Source: Nonomuraea solani (GTDB lineage: Bacteria > Actinomycetota > Actinomycetes > Streptosporangiales > Streptosporangiaceae). Taken from it: a stretch of DNA of 64,000 nucleotides. The notes beneath the pieces are model-generated. The model was not told the DNA's origin and did no database searches. It saw only the letters and a program-made list of their open reading frames with translations. The position numbers and the translations under genes were made by a program. Positions 1-8,282 of the stretch are shown here, one piece after another. The number at the start of each line of letters is the position of its first letter. Within the stretch, counting starts at the first letter, position 1. Location of the stretch: NCBI RefSeq assembly GCF_900108335.1, contig NZ_FNVT01000002.1, positions 737,620 through 801,619 on the forward strand, in the 5' to 3' direction.

Positions 1-457
1 CCGGCAGCGGTACGGCCAGGAACAGCACGAACACGGCGTAGATCACCAGCGTGGCGACGACGGCGACGATCGCGGCGGACAACAGGCGCTGCTTCTCCAC
101 GAAGGCCGACACGGCGAACACCAGCAGCCCGAACGCGACCAGGAACCCGGTCAGCGGCACCAGCAGCAGCGCGGCCAGCAGCAGGCCGAACACGGTCCAG
201 AGCGTCCTGAGGCGCGCCGGGTCGGCGTCGGTGTCGGTGTCGGTGTCGTCCGGCGAGGGGGCGGCCCTGACGGACTGGAGCAGGCAGGCCGCCGAGATCA
301 GGGCCAGCGCCACGCCGCTGGCCAGCGGCAGGAACCCGGGCCCGACCTGCCCGCCCTCCTTGGTGATGCCGTAGCCGAACGACACGGCGGCCATGGTGGC
401 GGACAGGCAGAGGAGCAGTGCCCAGACGGCGGGCTCGCCGCGGAGCAGTCGTCTCAT
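1..457 (-). CDS. tctB: Tripartite tricarboxylate transporter small membrane subunit TctB (C-terminus cut by window edge)
   Basis: The reading frame opens at an ATG whose first bases overlap the TGA of tctC (ATGA), and runs off the left edge. It is hydrophobic, with predicted membrane segments near residues 12-30, 43-60 and two more in the second half. This fits TctB (DUF1468), the small subunit of the tripartite tricarboxylate transporters that import carboxylic acids together with the large TctA subunit and the extracytoplasmic TctC. A loop of alternating Asp-Thr (about residues 70-79) is encoded by a short GTCGGT microsatellite at about 222-250. TctA is expected just outside the window. The assignment rests on topology and on the adjacent tctC. 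Confidence 0.82.
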   Translation of the reverse strand, partial: MRRLLRGEPAVWALLLCLSATMAAVSFGYGITKEGGQVGPGFLPLASGVALALISAACLLQSVRAAPSPDDTDTDTDADPARLRTLWTVFGLLLAALLLVPLTGFLVAFGLLVFAVSAFVEKQRLLSAAIVAVVATLVIYAVFVLFLAVPLP

Positions 458-1413
458 GACGACTTCTTCAGCACCGGGGCGAGGGCGGTGTCGAGCTGTT
501 CGAGATACGTGCCGAAGTCGTCGCCGTACAGCTCGGCCTGTTGCAGGTAGTTGTCCTTGAGCCACTTCTGGAACTCGGCGGTCTTGGTGACGCCCTTGGC
601 GGCGTCCTCCCAGTAGGCGCGTTCGCGCTCGTCCAGGCCGCCGGGGGCGAGGAAGCCTCTGAACTGCACGTACGAGACGTCGATGCCCTGTTCCTTGGCC
701 GTGCCGAGCTGCGCGAACTCGGGGTAGGTGTAGCGCTTCTCCGTGGTGACGCACAGGCCGCGCAGGTCGCCGGACTTGAACTGGCCGATCACCTCGCCGG
801 GGTTCAGCAGCGCGACCTGGATCTGGCCGCCGAGCACCGCGGGCACCAGCTCACCGCCCGACTCGAACGGCACCCGCTGGAAGGTCACCCCGGTCTTCTT
901 CTCGATCATGGTGAAGATGACGTTGTCGACGCCGTACGCGCCGGACATGCCCACGCTGACGCGGCCGCTCTTGGCCGCGTTCACCACGTCGGAGCAGGTC
1001 TTGAACGGGGAGTCCTTCTTCACCACGACGATGCCGCCGTCCTCGGCCAGCTTGGCGACCGGCGTGAAGTCCTTGCGGGTGAACGACACCTGGCCGCTGA
1101 GCGGCAGAGACAGGATGGCGTTCTCGGTGGCGAGCAGGTAGTTGCCGTTGCCCTTCTTGCCCAGCATGCCCGAGTAGCCGACCGCGCCCGAGCCGCCGTC
1201 GCGGTTCTCCACGGTGACCTTCAGGCCGGGCTGGGCCTTCTCCAGCGCGGTGGCGATGGCGCGGCCGGCCAGGTCGCTGCCGCCGCCGGCGGCGAACGGG
1301 ACGATCATGCGGACGTCGCCGCGCGGCTTCCAGGCCCCGCCGCCGCCCGCGTCCGCGTTCGCGCCGCACGCCGTCACTCCTAGGAGGAGCACGGCGGCGA
1401 CCACCGCCCTCAT
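454..1413 (-). CDS. tctC: TctC/Bug-family extracytoplasmic solute-binding lipoprotein
   Basis: A 319-residue exported protein with a lipobox VTAC (Cys16), so probably a membrane-anchored lipoprotein. The mature part begins with the typical TctC/Bug motif R-M-I-V-P-F-A-A-G-G-G-S-D (about residues 36-48), which lines the carboxylate-binding pocket. It delivers a carboxylic acid to the TctAB permease. The gene overlaps the thioesterase upstream and tctB downstream by 4 nt each, so it is translated as part of one operon. Substrate cannot be read from sequence; the neighbouring CoA transferase suggests an organic acid that is then activated to its CoA ester. Confidence 0.9.
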   Translation of the reverse strand: MRAVVAAVLLLGVTACGANADAGGGGAWKPRGDVRMIVPFAAGGGSDLAGRAIATALEKAQPGLKVTVENRDGGSGAVGYSGMLGKKGNGNYLLATENAILSLPLSGQVSFTRKDFTPVAKLAEDGGIVVVKKDSPFKTCSDVVNAAKSGRVSVGMSGAYGVDNVIFTMIEKKTGVTFQRVPFESGGELVPAVLGGQIQVALLNPGEVIGQFKSGDLRGLCVTTEKRYTYPEFAQLGTAKEQGIDVSYVQFRGFLAPGGLDERERAYWEDAAKGVTKTAEFQKWLKDNYLQQAELYGDDFGTYLEQLDTALAPVLKKSS

Positions 1414-1796
1414 GACGCGAGCCCTTCGAGCTTGGCGGCGAACTTGTCCAGGTCGATGACGAAGCGCTCGTGCGTGCCCTCGCCGATCTTCCCGTTGCCG
1501 TCCTCGGCGACCACCGTGAAGGCGACCCGCCGCCGGTCCACCTCGGTCACCGTGGCGGTCGCGGTCACCTCGGCGCCCTTGAGCGTGGGCGCCACGTGCG
1601 CGATCTCGACCTTGCTGCCGACACTGCCCTGGCCCTCGGCCAGGTACGGGGCCAGCGCCTCGATCGCGGCGTCCTCGATCAGGTGGACCAGGTTGGGCGT
1701 GGAGAAGATGTCGTGGTCGCCGCGGCGGGTGCAGTGCCGCTCCGTCACGACCCAGGTGAGGCTGGCGCTCGCACCGGGGGTCAGCTGGTCGCTCAT
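1410..1796 (-). CDS. FlK-like hot-dog thioesterase
   Basis: A 128-residue single hot-dog domain. It contains the arrangement of the fluoroacetyl-CoA thioesterase FlK family: Thr33 in FSTP, Glu41 in the following helix (LIEDAA) and His67 in EIAHVAPT. In FlK the equivalent Thr, Glu and His form the catalytic triad. The start ATG overlaps the stop of the CoA transferase (ATGA), and its own stop overlaps the tctC start. In this setting it may clear a toxic or dead-end acyl-CoA made by the pathway, or release a product acid; true fluoroacetate resistance is not implied. Confidence 0.8.
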   Translation of the reverse strand: MSDQLTPGASASLTWVVTERHCTRRGDHDIFSTPNLVHLIEDAAIEALAPYLAEGQGSVGSKVEIAHVAPTLKGAEVTATATVTEVDRRRVAFTVVAEDGNGKIGEGTHERFVIDLDKFAAKLEGLAS

Positions 1797-3004
1797 GAAC
1801 TCTCCATGGGGGTGGGGGATTGGGCCGCCGCGCCTTCGGCCAGCAGCCGGTCGATCTCCTGCTCGGTCAGGCCGCACTCGCGCAGCACCTCGACGGTGTC
1901 CGCGCCGAGCAGCGGCCCGGCGGGCCCGCGCCTCGTCGGGGTGTCCGAGAAGCGCATGACCGAGCCGAGCTGGCGTACCTGGCCCATCTCGGGATGCTCG
2001 GCATCCCAGAAGAAGCGCCGTTCGTTCAGGTGCGCGTCGTTGAACACCTGGGAGTAGTCGGAAATGGGGGCACAGGGCACGCCGCGCGCCTCCAGGGCGG
2101 CCACGACGTCGGCGGTGGTGCGCCCGGCCGTGACCCGCTCGATGGCGGGGATCAGCTCCTCGCGCAGGCCGTGCCGGTCGTGGGCGTCGGTATACCGCTC
2201 GTCGCCGAGCAGGTCGGTGAGGCCGAGCGCGACGCAGAAGCCGTGCCACGTCTTGGGGGTGACGGCGCCGACCGTGCACCAGCCGTCGGCGGTGCGGATG
2301 GCCTGGTACGGCGCCGTGCTCTGGTGCGCGGAGCCGAGCGGCCGGCCGGTCTCGCCGGTGGCGAAATACTTGCCCGCCTCCCAGATGGCGAACGACACGG
2401 CCGACTCCAGCAGCGACACGTCCACGTGCTGGCCGTGGCCGGTCAGCCCGCGGGCGTGCAGCGCGGAGACCGCGCCGAGCGCGCCGTAGAGACCGCAGAC
2501 CAGGTCCGCGATCGGCACGCCGACCTTGACCGGGTCGCCGCCGGGCATGCCGGTGACGCTCATGAGGCCGCCGCGGGCCTGGGCCATGATGTCCAGGCCC
2601 GGCAGGTCGGCGAGGGGGCCGTCCTGGCCCCAGCCGGAGGCGGAGACGTACACGAGGCGGGGGTTGAGCTCCTTGAGGTCGTCGAAGCCGAGGCCGAGCT
2701 TGCGCATGGCGCCGGGCCGCAGGTTCTCGACCAGCACGTCGGCGCCGGCGATCAGGCGGCGGAAGGCGGCGATGCCGGCCTCGGACTTCAGGTCGAGGGC
2801 GACCGACCGCTTGTTCCTGTTGAGGCGGGCGAACGGGGAGCTGTGGCCCTCGGTGAAGGGTCCGATGGCGCGGACCTGGTCGCCGCCGGACGGATTCTCG
2901 ACCTTGACGACGGTGGCGCCGAGGTCGGCCAGTTGCATGGTCGCGAAGGGGGCCGCCATGAAGGCGCCCACTTCGACCACTCGAATTCCGGACAAGGGAG
3001 TCAT
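1793..3004 (-). CDS. CaiB/BaiF (class III) CoA transferase
   Basis: A 403-residue cytosolic enzyme of the formyl-CoA/carnitine CoA-transferase family, of normal length. The N-terminus carries the typical G-I-R-V-V-E-V-G stretch and the LNRNKRSVALDLK region. The Asp of the PGLDIMAQARGG segment is at the place of the family's catalytic aspartate. Class III enzymes move CoA from one acyl-CoA to a free acid without ATP. It is the first gene of the leftward operon with the thioesterase and TctC/TctB, and is read from the divergent promoter region shared with the GntR regulator. Likely role: activation of the imported carboxylic acid. The exact donor and acceptor are unknown. Confidence 0.9.
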   Translation of the reverse strand: MTPLSGIRVVEVGAFMAAPFATMQLADLGATVVKVENPSGGDQVRAIGPFTEGHSSPFARLNRNKRSVALDLKSEAGIAAFRRLIAGADVLVENLRPGAMRKLGLGFDDLKELNPRLVYVSASGWGQDGPLADLPGLDIMAQARGGLMSVTGMPGGDPVKVGVPIADLVCGLYGALGAVSALHARGLTGHGQHVDVSLLESAVSFAIWEAGKYFATGETGRPLGSAHQSTAPYQAIRTADGWCTVGAVTPKTWHGFCVALGLTDLLGDERYTDAHDRHGLREELIPAIERVTAGRTTADVVAALEARGVPCAPISDYSQVFNDAHLNERRFFWDAEHPEMGQVRQLGSVMRFSDTPTRRGPAGPLLGADTVEVLRECGLTEQEIDRLLAEGAAAQSPTPMESS

Positions 3005-3033
3005 ATGTTACGAAAACCTCACTTCGGCCGGGG

Positions 3034-3072
3034 TTGGTCTATTGTCTACAGAAGACAACTGAGCTAGACAAG
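3034..3072. promoter_or_regulatory. Candidate operator between the divergent CoA-transferase and GntR operons
   Basis: The 135-nt gap between the divergent operons holds a perfect inverted repeat TTGTCT-N5-AGACAA (3042-3058). Further copies of the half-site flank it: TTGGTCTA at 3034-3041 and TAGACAA at 3065-3071. The placement suggests binding by the adjacent FCD-type GntR regulator to control both directions. The inference is from symmetry and position only. Confidence 0.6.
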
Positions 3073-3139
3073 AGTTCTGCCGGAACTTCTTCGGCACTAT
3101 GGCGACAGACACTGATCGCCTACGACAAGAGAGACCACG

Positions 3140-3853
3140 ATGCGCATCGAGGCACCCCCCAGCATGGTTCAGCTCGCCACCGAGGCCCTGATGCGCATGC
3201 TGCTCGGGGGCAGGCTGCAGCCGGGCGACCGAGTGGTGGAGAACCAGCTCACCCAGCAGCTCGGCGTCAGCAGGCCGCCGCTGCGCGAGGCGATGCGGGT
3301 GCTGGAGCAGCAGGGCCTGATCACCCAGCTCCCCCGGCGCGGCGCGTTCGTCACGCGGCTCACGCTGCACGACATCTACGAGATCGTCACGCTCCGGCGC
3401 GAGCTGGAGCGGATGGCGGTGGACTTAGGCGTCCCGGTACGCGAGCAGTCCCGCCTCGAACGCTGCCACGCCGCCCTCGACCGGCACGGCGCCTGCGCGC
3501 GCTCCGGCGACTGGATGGGCGTGCTGGAGCAGGCCGTCGAGTTCCACAGCTCGGTCATCGGGCTGTCCGGGCACCGGCGGCTGGAGGAGGCCTACCGCTC
3601 GATCCAGCTCCAGATGCTGCTCTGCATGGGCATGAACCGGCAGGTCAGGGCGTCGGGCGAGTCGCTCGTCGACGACTGGGAGCGGCACCGCCGGCTCCTT
3701 GAGGTGATCGAGGCGGGCTCACCGGAGGCCGTGCACCTGGAGCTGGCCCGGCACGGGGACATGGCGTTCCTCGACGGCATCGAGGATCGGGTCGGCGGCC
3801 ACTCCCCCGAGTCGCTGGCCTGGCTGAAGCGGGTCAGGGAAGGAGATACATGA
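3140..3853 (+). CDS. GntR-family transcriptional regulator, FCD (FadR/VanR-like) subfamily
   Basis: A 237-residue regulator. Residues about 8-75 form the GntR winged helix, with the recognition segment QLGVSRPPLREAMRVLE and wing RRGAFV. The rest is an all-helical FCD ligand-binding domain that usually senses a carboxylate through metal-binding His/Asp residues. It is the first gene of the rightward operon and its stop overlaps the next start by 4 nt. It most likely represses both arms of the divergon until the transported acid or its CoA-pathway intermediate is present. Confidence 0.9.
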   Translation: MRIEAPPSMVQLATEALMRMLLGGRLQPGDRVVENQLTQQLGVSRPPLREAMRVLEQQGLITQLPRRGAFVTRLTLHDIYEIVTLRRELERMAVDLGVPVREQSRLERCHAALDRHGACARSGDWMGVLEQAVEFHSSVIGLSGHRRLEEAYRSIQLQMLLCMGMNRQVRASGESLVDDWERHRRLLEVIEAGSPEAVHLELARHGDMAFLDGIEDRVGGHSPESLAWLKRVREGDT

Positions 3854-4239
3854 TCGAGGTGCTCCAGGAGGCGGTCGGCTGGGCCGGGCCCCTGCGCGAG
3901 GACGTCGTCGAGCGGCGTCACCTGGACTTCTACCGGCACGCCGTGGGCGACACCTCCGATGAGGTGCCGCCGACCTTCACGGCGTGCTTCCTCGACGAGC
4001 CGCCGTCGTTGCCGGCCGCGGCCTCGTACGGGTCGGGCTGGCTGAACGGCGGGGACCGGTTCGAGTACCACGCGCCGCTGCGGGCGGGTGACGTGCTCGT
4101 GTCGCGGCCGCGGTTCACCGGGGTCGTGGAGAAGAGCGGGAAGGCGGGGCCGATGGCGCTGCTGACGTTCGAGACGGAGTTCAGGCGGCCGGATGGCGAG
4201 CTGGTGGTGAAGCATGTCGGCACCCGAATCCGGAAATAA
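3850..4239 (+). CDS. MaoC-like dehydratase, N-terminal (FAS1-type) hot-dog subunit
   Basis: A 129-residue hot-dog protein of the MaoC_dehydrat_N type. It has the characteristic central FEYHAPLRAGD segment but lacks the D/H catalytic pair of R-hydratases. Such subunits pair with a second, catalytic MaoC protein to form a two-subunit (R)-specific enoyl-CoA or hydroxyacyl hydratase, as in mycobacterial HadA/HadB. The catalytic partner is the very next gene. The start ATG overlaps the regulator's stop by 4 nt. Confidence 0.8.
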   Translation: MIEVLQEAVGWAGPLREDVVERRHLDFYRHAVGDTSDEVPPTFTACFLDEPPSLPAAASYGSGWLNGGDRFEYHAPLRAGDVLVSRPRFTGVVEKSGKAGPMALLTFETEFRRPDGELVVKHVGTRIRK

Positions 4240-4621
4240 TGTGATCCCGCCGCTCACGGAGACCACGACGCTGCGGCGGCTGGTCGAGTACGCCGGCGCC
4301 TCGGGCGACTTCTACGAGATGCACTACGACCTGGACTTCGCCCACGCGCTCGGGCACCCCGAGCTGGCCGTGCACGGGCTGCTCAAGGCCGCCTACCTGG
4401 GCCGGCTCGTCACCGAGTGGCTCGGCGGGCGGGGGCGGCTGGCGGTGCTGGAGGTCAGCTACCGGGGCATGGACTTCCGCGACCGGGCCCACACCTGCCG
4501 GGGCCGGGTGGTGTCCACCCAGGGCGGCCGGGCGGAGCTGGAGCTGTGGGGAGAGGATGACACGGGGCGGCGTACCACGCTCGGCCGCGCGGAAGTGATC
4601 TACGACGAGGAGACCTCATGA
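4214..4621 (+). CDS. MaoC-like dehydratase, catalytic hot-dog subunit
   Basis: A 135-residue hot-dog protein. The segment ASGDFYEMHYD provides the Asp32/His37 pair typical of the (R)-hydratase active site (family pattern G-D-x-N-P-x-H, here with changed central residues). It should form a heterodimer with the preceding MaoC-N subunit and add or remove water across a 2-enoyl-CoA bond. The ATG used lies 26 nt inside the upstream gene; a GTG at 4241 in the same frame, just after that gene's stop, is an equally plausible start. Its stop overlaps the next start. Confidence 0.8.
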   Translation: MSAPESGNNVIPPLTETTTLRRLVEYAGASGDFYEMHYDLDFAHALGHPELAVHGLLKAAYLGRLVTEWLGGRGRLAVLEVSYRGMDFRDRAHTCRGRVVSTQGGRAELELWGEDDTGRRTTLGRAEVIYDEETS

Positions 4622-5541
4622 CCAGCCTTGCCGACCTCCATGCCCTCATGGCCCGCCTCGGGCATCCGGTGGTCCAGGCCGCCGCCGCGACCGGGTCGGG
4701 GTTCGCGGACGGAGCGCCGTACCGCTTCGAGATCCCCAGCGTCGAGGGGCCCGGCGTGCTGGAGGCGGTGGTCGCCGAGGCCGACCGGCTCAGTGTGCCC
4801 GTGACCAGGACCTCGCAGGGCAGCGGCGTGATGATGCTGACGGACGAGGAGATCACCCGGATGGCGCGGATCGGCGCCGAGCGGAGCATCGAGATCAACC
4901 TGTTCCTCGGGCCGCGGGCCGCCTGGGACACCGGCGGCCAGGCCAAGCTGACGCAGGCCGTGGGGGCGGCGGCGCGCGGGAACGCGATGGTGGCGGCGTG
5001 CGTGGCGGACGCGCTGCGGGCCTGCTCGCTGGGCATCCGCAGCCTGCTCGTGGGCGATCTCGGCGCGCTGGAGGTGCTGCGGCTGCTCAAGGAGGACGGC
5101 ACGCTGCCGGCGAACCTGGTGCTGAAGACGTCCGTGCTGATGCCGCTCACCAACGGCCCGACCGCCGCGATCTACGAGCGGCTCGGCGCGACCACCGTCA
5201 ACGTGGGCACCGACCTCACGGTGCCGCACCTGGCCGAGATCCGGGCCGCGACCGGGCTGCCGATCGACCTCTATCTGGAGGTGCCCGATGACCAGGGCGG
5301 GTTCGTGCGGTTCTACGAGGCGGTGGAGATCGTCCGGGCCGCCGCTCCCGTCTATCTGAAGATGGGGCTGCGCAACGCGCCCAACATCTACCCCTCCGGC
5401 GGGCATCTCGGCGCGGTGCCCAAGGAACTGGGGCGGGAGCGGGTGCGGCGGGCGGCGCTGGTGCAGCGGCTGATCGAGCAGCTCGACCCCGCGCTCGCCA
5501 AGCCGTCACAGACGTCCGACCTCGGGGTCCCCGAGCTCTAG
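4618..5541 (+). CDS. Predicted TIM-barrel protein, possibly U32-peptidase-like; function unknown
   Basis: A 307-residue soluble protein with alternating beta/alpha segments consistent with a TIM barrel. Recognisable stretches are FEIPSVEGPGVLEAV near the N-terminus, TTVNVGTDLTVPHLAEIRA in the middle and VYLKMGLRNAPNIYPSGGHL near the C-terminus. It may be distantly related to U32-type barrel proteins, but I cannot confirm this and would not infer peptidase activity. It is the last gene of the rightward operon (4-nt overlap with the MaoC gene), so it probably catalyses a late step, perhaps a lyase or isomerase reaction, in the same acid-degradation pathway. Confidence 0.5.
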   Translation: MTSLADLHALMARLGHPVVQAAAATGSGFADGAPYRFEIPSVEGPGVLEAVVAEADRLSVPVTRTSQGSGVMMLTDEEITRMARIGAERSIEINLFLGPRAAWDTGGQAKLTQAVGAAARGNAMVAACVADALRACSLGIRSLLVGDLGALEVLRLLKEDGTLPANLVLKTSVLMPLTNGPTAAIYERLGATTVNVGTDLTVPHLAEIRAATGLPIDLYLEVPDDQGGFVRFYEAVEIVRAAAPVYLKMGLRNAPNIYPSGGHLGAVPKELGRERVRRAALVQRLIEQLDPALAKPSQTSDLGVPEL

Positions 5542-5627
5542 CCCGTATTCCGCACGTGACCGGCCTCTCCGCCTCTCCCTTCCCCCAAGAAGGGCCCCCG
5601 CCGAATGGTGACGTGCGGAAAAACGGG
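5542..5627. terminator. Long imperfect inverted repeat between convergent genes
   Basis: CCCGTATTCCGCACGTGACC (5543-5562) and its near-complement (5606-5625) flank about 43 nt that contain a smaller C-rich/G-rich hairpin. It lies between the ends of two convergent genes and is symmetric, so it probably terminates both transcripts. Confidence 0.6.
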
Positions 5628-5628
5628 T

Positions 5629-6702
5629 CTAGCCGTTGAGGCGGTGGACCGTGAGAGGTCCGCCGCCGTACCGGCCGATCGCCTCCTCGTCGGCGAAGGC
5701 CAGCACGCGCATCATGTTGCCGCCGTCGCTGAGCTCGACGTTGCGGCGCAGCCGCGCGGCGAGGCCCGCGGGCAGTTTCGTGGTGCCGGCCTCGATGGTG
5801 TCGCCGTAGTGCGGGGCGAAGGCCACACCCGCGAAGCCGGTACGGCGCAGCAGCGTGCGCACCGTCCGCGCGGAGTAGAACATCAGGTGGTTCTTGGTGA
5901 AGCCACTCCATTTCGACCCGTACGCCTTGAGCAGCAGCGACCGCGCGTTCACCGTCAGGATCAGCAGCACCCCGCCGGGCGCCAGCAGGCTCCTGAACCG
6001 CTCGAAGTCCTCCAGGGGCCTCGGCAGGTGCGCGAGCACCGACCAGAGCGTGATCACGTCGAACCCGCCCGCCGCGATGTCCGGCACGTCCAGCGGCGCG
6101 CCGAGGTAGGTGCGCGCCCTGCTCAGCCGCTCGTTGGCCTGGGCCACGGACTCCGGCGACAGGTCCACGCCGTAGGCGTCGAACCCGCGCTGCTCGGCCA
6201 GCTCCAGGAACAGGCCGACGCCGGAGCCGAAGTCGAGCAGCCGGCGCTCCTTGCCCTCGTCGAAGACCGGGGCGAACGCCTGCATGGTCAGGTCGTAGCG
6301 GCGTTGCCGGTTGGCGGCGTATTTGCCGGTCAGGAAGCTGCTGTAGCCGGTGGCGTACAGGTCGCCGAGGCGTTCTGGGCGCACGTTGGGGTTGCGGTAG
6401 AGGAAGCCGCAGGCCGGGCAGCGGACGACGTGGTAGCGCCAGCCCTTGTCGCCGGACGGCTCGAAGAGCGGCTGCTGGCGGGACTCCCCGCACATCATGC
6501 AGCTCAGGAACTCCTCGATCTCGCCCCGTTCGCGCCGCCGCTCGTAATCGGCCAGCGTCATCACGGGCGCCCGCCGGAGCAGGAGCCGCCACTGCGCCTC
6601 GCGGATCAGCCGCTCCCCCGGCCGGACGTAGACGCGCTGGCTCCAGGGAACCTCTTCGTAACGAGAGCCGTACGCCAATTTGCCCAGCATTCTGTACGCC
6701 AT
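5629..6702 (-). CDS. Class I SAM-dependent methyltransferase with N-terminal zinc-ribbon-like cysteines
   Basis: About 357 residues from the chosen ATG at 6702 (MAYRML); the frame is open further upstream but that would run into the divergent promoter region. The N-terminal third has two Cys pairs (CMMC and CPAC) resembling the zinc-binding module that precedes many methyltransferases acting on sugars or natural products. The Rossmann core follows, with motif I LLDFGSGVGLFLELA and acidic residue in GVDLSP. The substrate is unknown. It sits alone, divergent from an aldehyde dehydrogenase. Confidence 0.8.
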   Translation of the reverse strand: MAYRMLGKLAYGSRYEEVPWSQRVYVRPGERLIREAQWRLLLRRAPVMTLADYERRRERGEIEEFLSCMMCGESRQQPLFEPSGDKGWRYHVVRCPACGFLYRNPNVRPERLGDLYATGYSSFLTGKYAANRQRRYDLTMQAFAPVFDEGKERRLLDFGSGVGLFLELAEQRGFDAYGVDLSPESVAQANERLSRARTYLGAPLDVPDIAAGGFDVITLWSVLAHLPRPLEDFERFRSLLAPGGVLLILTVNARSLLLKAYGSKWSGFTKNHLMFYSARTVRTLLRRTGFAGVAFAPHYGDTIEAGTTKLPAGLAARLRRNVELSDGGNMMRVLAFADEEAIGRYGGGPLTVHRLNG

Positions 6703-6817
6703 AGCCACCACCCTGCGAGCGGTTGTGCCCGGCCCGCTCTCGACTATGCGTCCGCGTCCGGGCGCTTTGCGTGATCTTTCCGCGTTTCGGCACTGGCCGG
6801 GATATTTGAGCAAGCAT

Positions 6818-8263
6818 ATGCTTGGTTACGTGCCTGACTATCGCAATCTCATCGGCGGCGAACTGGTTCCCGCCCCCCGCATGATGGACACGGTCGACCC
6901 CGCCACGGGCGAGGCGTGGGCCCGCATCCCGGCCTCCGGCGCGGCGGAGGCCGAGGCGGCCGTCGAGGCGGCGCGGCGGGCGTTCCCCGCCTGGGCGGCG
7001 CTGCCCGCGCTGGCCAGGGCGCACTTCCTGCGCCAGGTGTCGGAGCTGTTCGGCCGGCACGCCGAGGAGCTGGCCAGGCTGGAGACGCGCGACAACGGGC
7101 GGATCCTGCGCGACACGCTGAAACGGGACCTGCCGGGGATGACGTTCCTGTGGCAACTGGCCGCCGGGCAGTGCCTGGAGGCGGTCAAGGGCGACACCGT
7201 GCTGCTCGGGCCCGACGCGCTCGGGCTGACGCGGCGCGAGCCGTACGGGGTGGCGGTCTGCATCATCCCGTGGAACTCGCCCATCTCCACCTTCTCCGCC
7301 AAGGCCGCGTACGCGCTGGCCGCCGGCAACACGGTGATCGTCAAGCCGGCCGAGCAGGCGAGCGCCTCGGTGCTGCGGCTGGGCGAGCTGCTGGCGGAGG
7401 TGTTCCCGCCCGGCGTGCTGAACATCGTCAGCGGCCTGGGCGAGGAGGTCGGCGACGCCCTCGTACGCCACCGCGGCGTCGGCAAGGTCAGCCTCACCGG
7501 CTCGACGGCCACCGGCCAGGCCATCACCCGGGCGTCGGCCGACGCGCTGAAGCCGATGACGTTCGAGCTGGGCGGCAAGTCGCCCAACATCGTCTTCCCC
7601 GACGCCGACCTCGACGCCGCCGCCCAGGGCGTCACCGTGAACTCGATCTACACGGGCAACGCCGGGCAGGTGTGCGTGGCGGGCTCGCGCATCCTCGTCC
7701 ACCGCTCGATCTGGGACGAGATGCTGGGCCGTATCGAGCGCGTATGCGCCGGGCTGGTGCTGGGCGATCCGCAGGACCTGGGCACGACGATGGGGCCGAT
7801 CGTGTCGGCCGGCCAGTACGAGCGCGTGACGTCGTACCTGGAGCTGGCCGAGAAGGAGGGGGCCGAGCTGCTCTTCGGCGGCCGGACCGGCGCCGACGTG
7901 GTGCCCGCGCTGCCCGGCGGCTACTGGGTGGCGCCCACGCTTTACACGACCACGGACAATTCGCTGCGCATCTGCCAGGAGGAGATCTTCGGGCCGGTGG
8001 CGGTGGCCATCCCGTTCTCCGAGGACGAGGAGGCGCTGGCGATCGCGAACGACTCCCCGTACGGGCTGGCGGCCGGCGTCTGGACGCGTGACCTGGGCCG
8101 GGCCCACCGGTTCATCCGGGATCTGCAGAGCGGGACGGTGTGGGTGAACACGTTCCGCCAGATGCCGCCGGGGCTGCCGTTCGGCGGGGTCAAGGACAGC
8201 GGCTACGGGCACGATTCGGTCCTGGAGTACACCCGGGAAAAGGCGGCCATTATCCAGATCTAG
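6818..8263 (+). CDS. NAD(P)-dependent aldehyde dehydrogenase
   Basis: 481 residues from the ATG at 6818, normal for the ALDH superfamily. Catalytic elements are visible: Asn153 in PWNSP, Lys176 in VKPAE, the GSTATG cofactor loop, general base Glu250 in FELGGKSPN and nucleophile Cys286 in NAGQVCVAG. It oxidises an aldehyde to the acid in the cytosol. The sequence is of the broad betaine/aromatic aldehyde group, so the substrate cannot be assigned. Longer starts exist upstream but would overlap the promoter of the divergent methyltransferase. Confidence 0.92.
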   Translation: MLGYVPDYRNLIGGELVPAPRMMDTVDPATGEAWARIPASGAAEAEAAVEAARRAFPAWAALPALARAHFLRQVSELFGRHAEELARLETRDNGRILRDTLKRDLPGMTFLWQLAAGQCLEAVKGDTVLLGPDALGLTRREPYGVAVCIIPWNSPISTFSAKAAYALAAGNTVIVKPAEQASASVLRLGELLAEVFPPGVLNIVSGLGEEVGDALVRHRGVGKVSLTGSTATGQAITRASADALKPMTFELGGKSPNIVFPDADLDAAAQGVTVNSIYTGNAGQVCVAGSRILVHRSIWDEMLGRIERVCAGLVLGDPQDLGTTMGPIVSAGQYERVTSYLELAEKEGAELLFGGRTGADVVPALPGGYWVAPTLYTTTDNSLRICQEEIFGPVAVAIPFSEDEEALAIANDSPYGLAAGVWTRDLGRAHRFIRDLQSGTVWVNTFRQMPPGLPFGGVKDSGYGHDSVLEYTREKAAIIQI

Positions 8264-8282
8264 TTGGATAGATTTACCCGTC

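Noticed and set aside
4618-5541. Calling the barrel protein a U32 peptidase
   Set aside because: The resemblance is weak and no peptidase active-site pattern can be confirmed by eye, so it is left as a barrel protein of unknown function.
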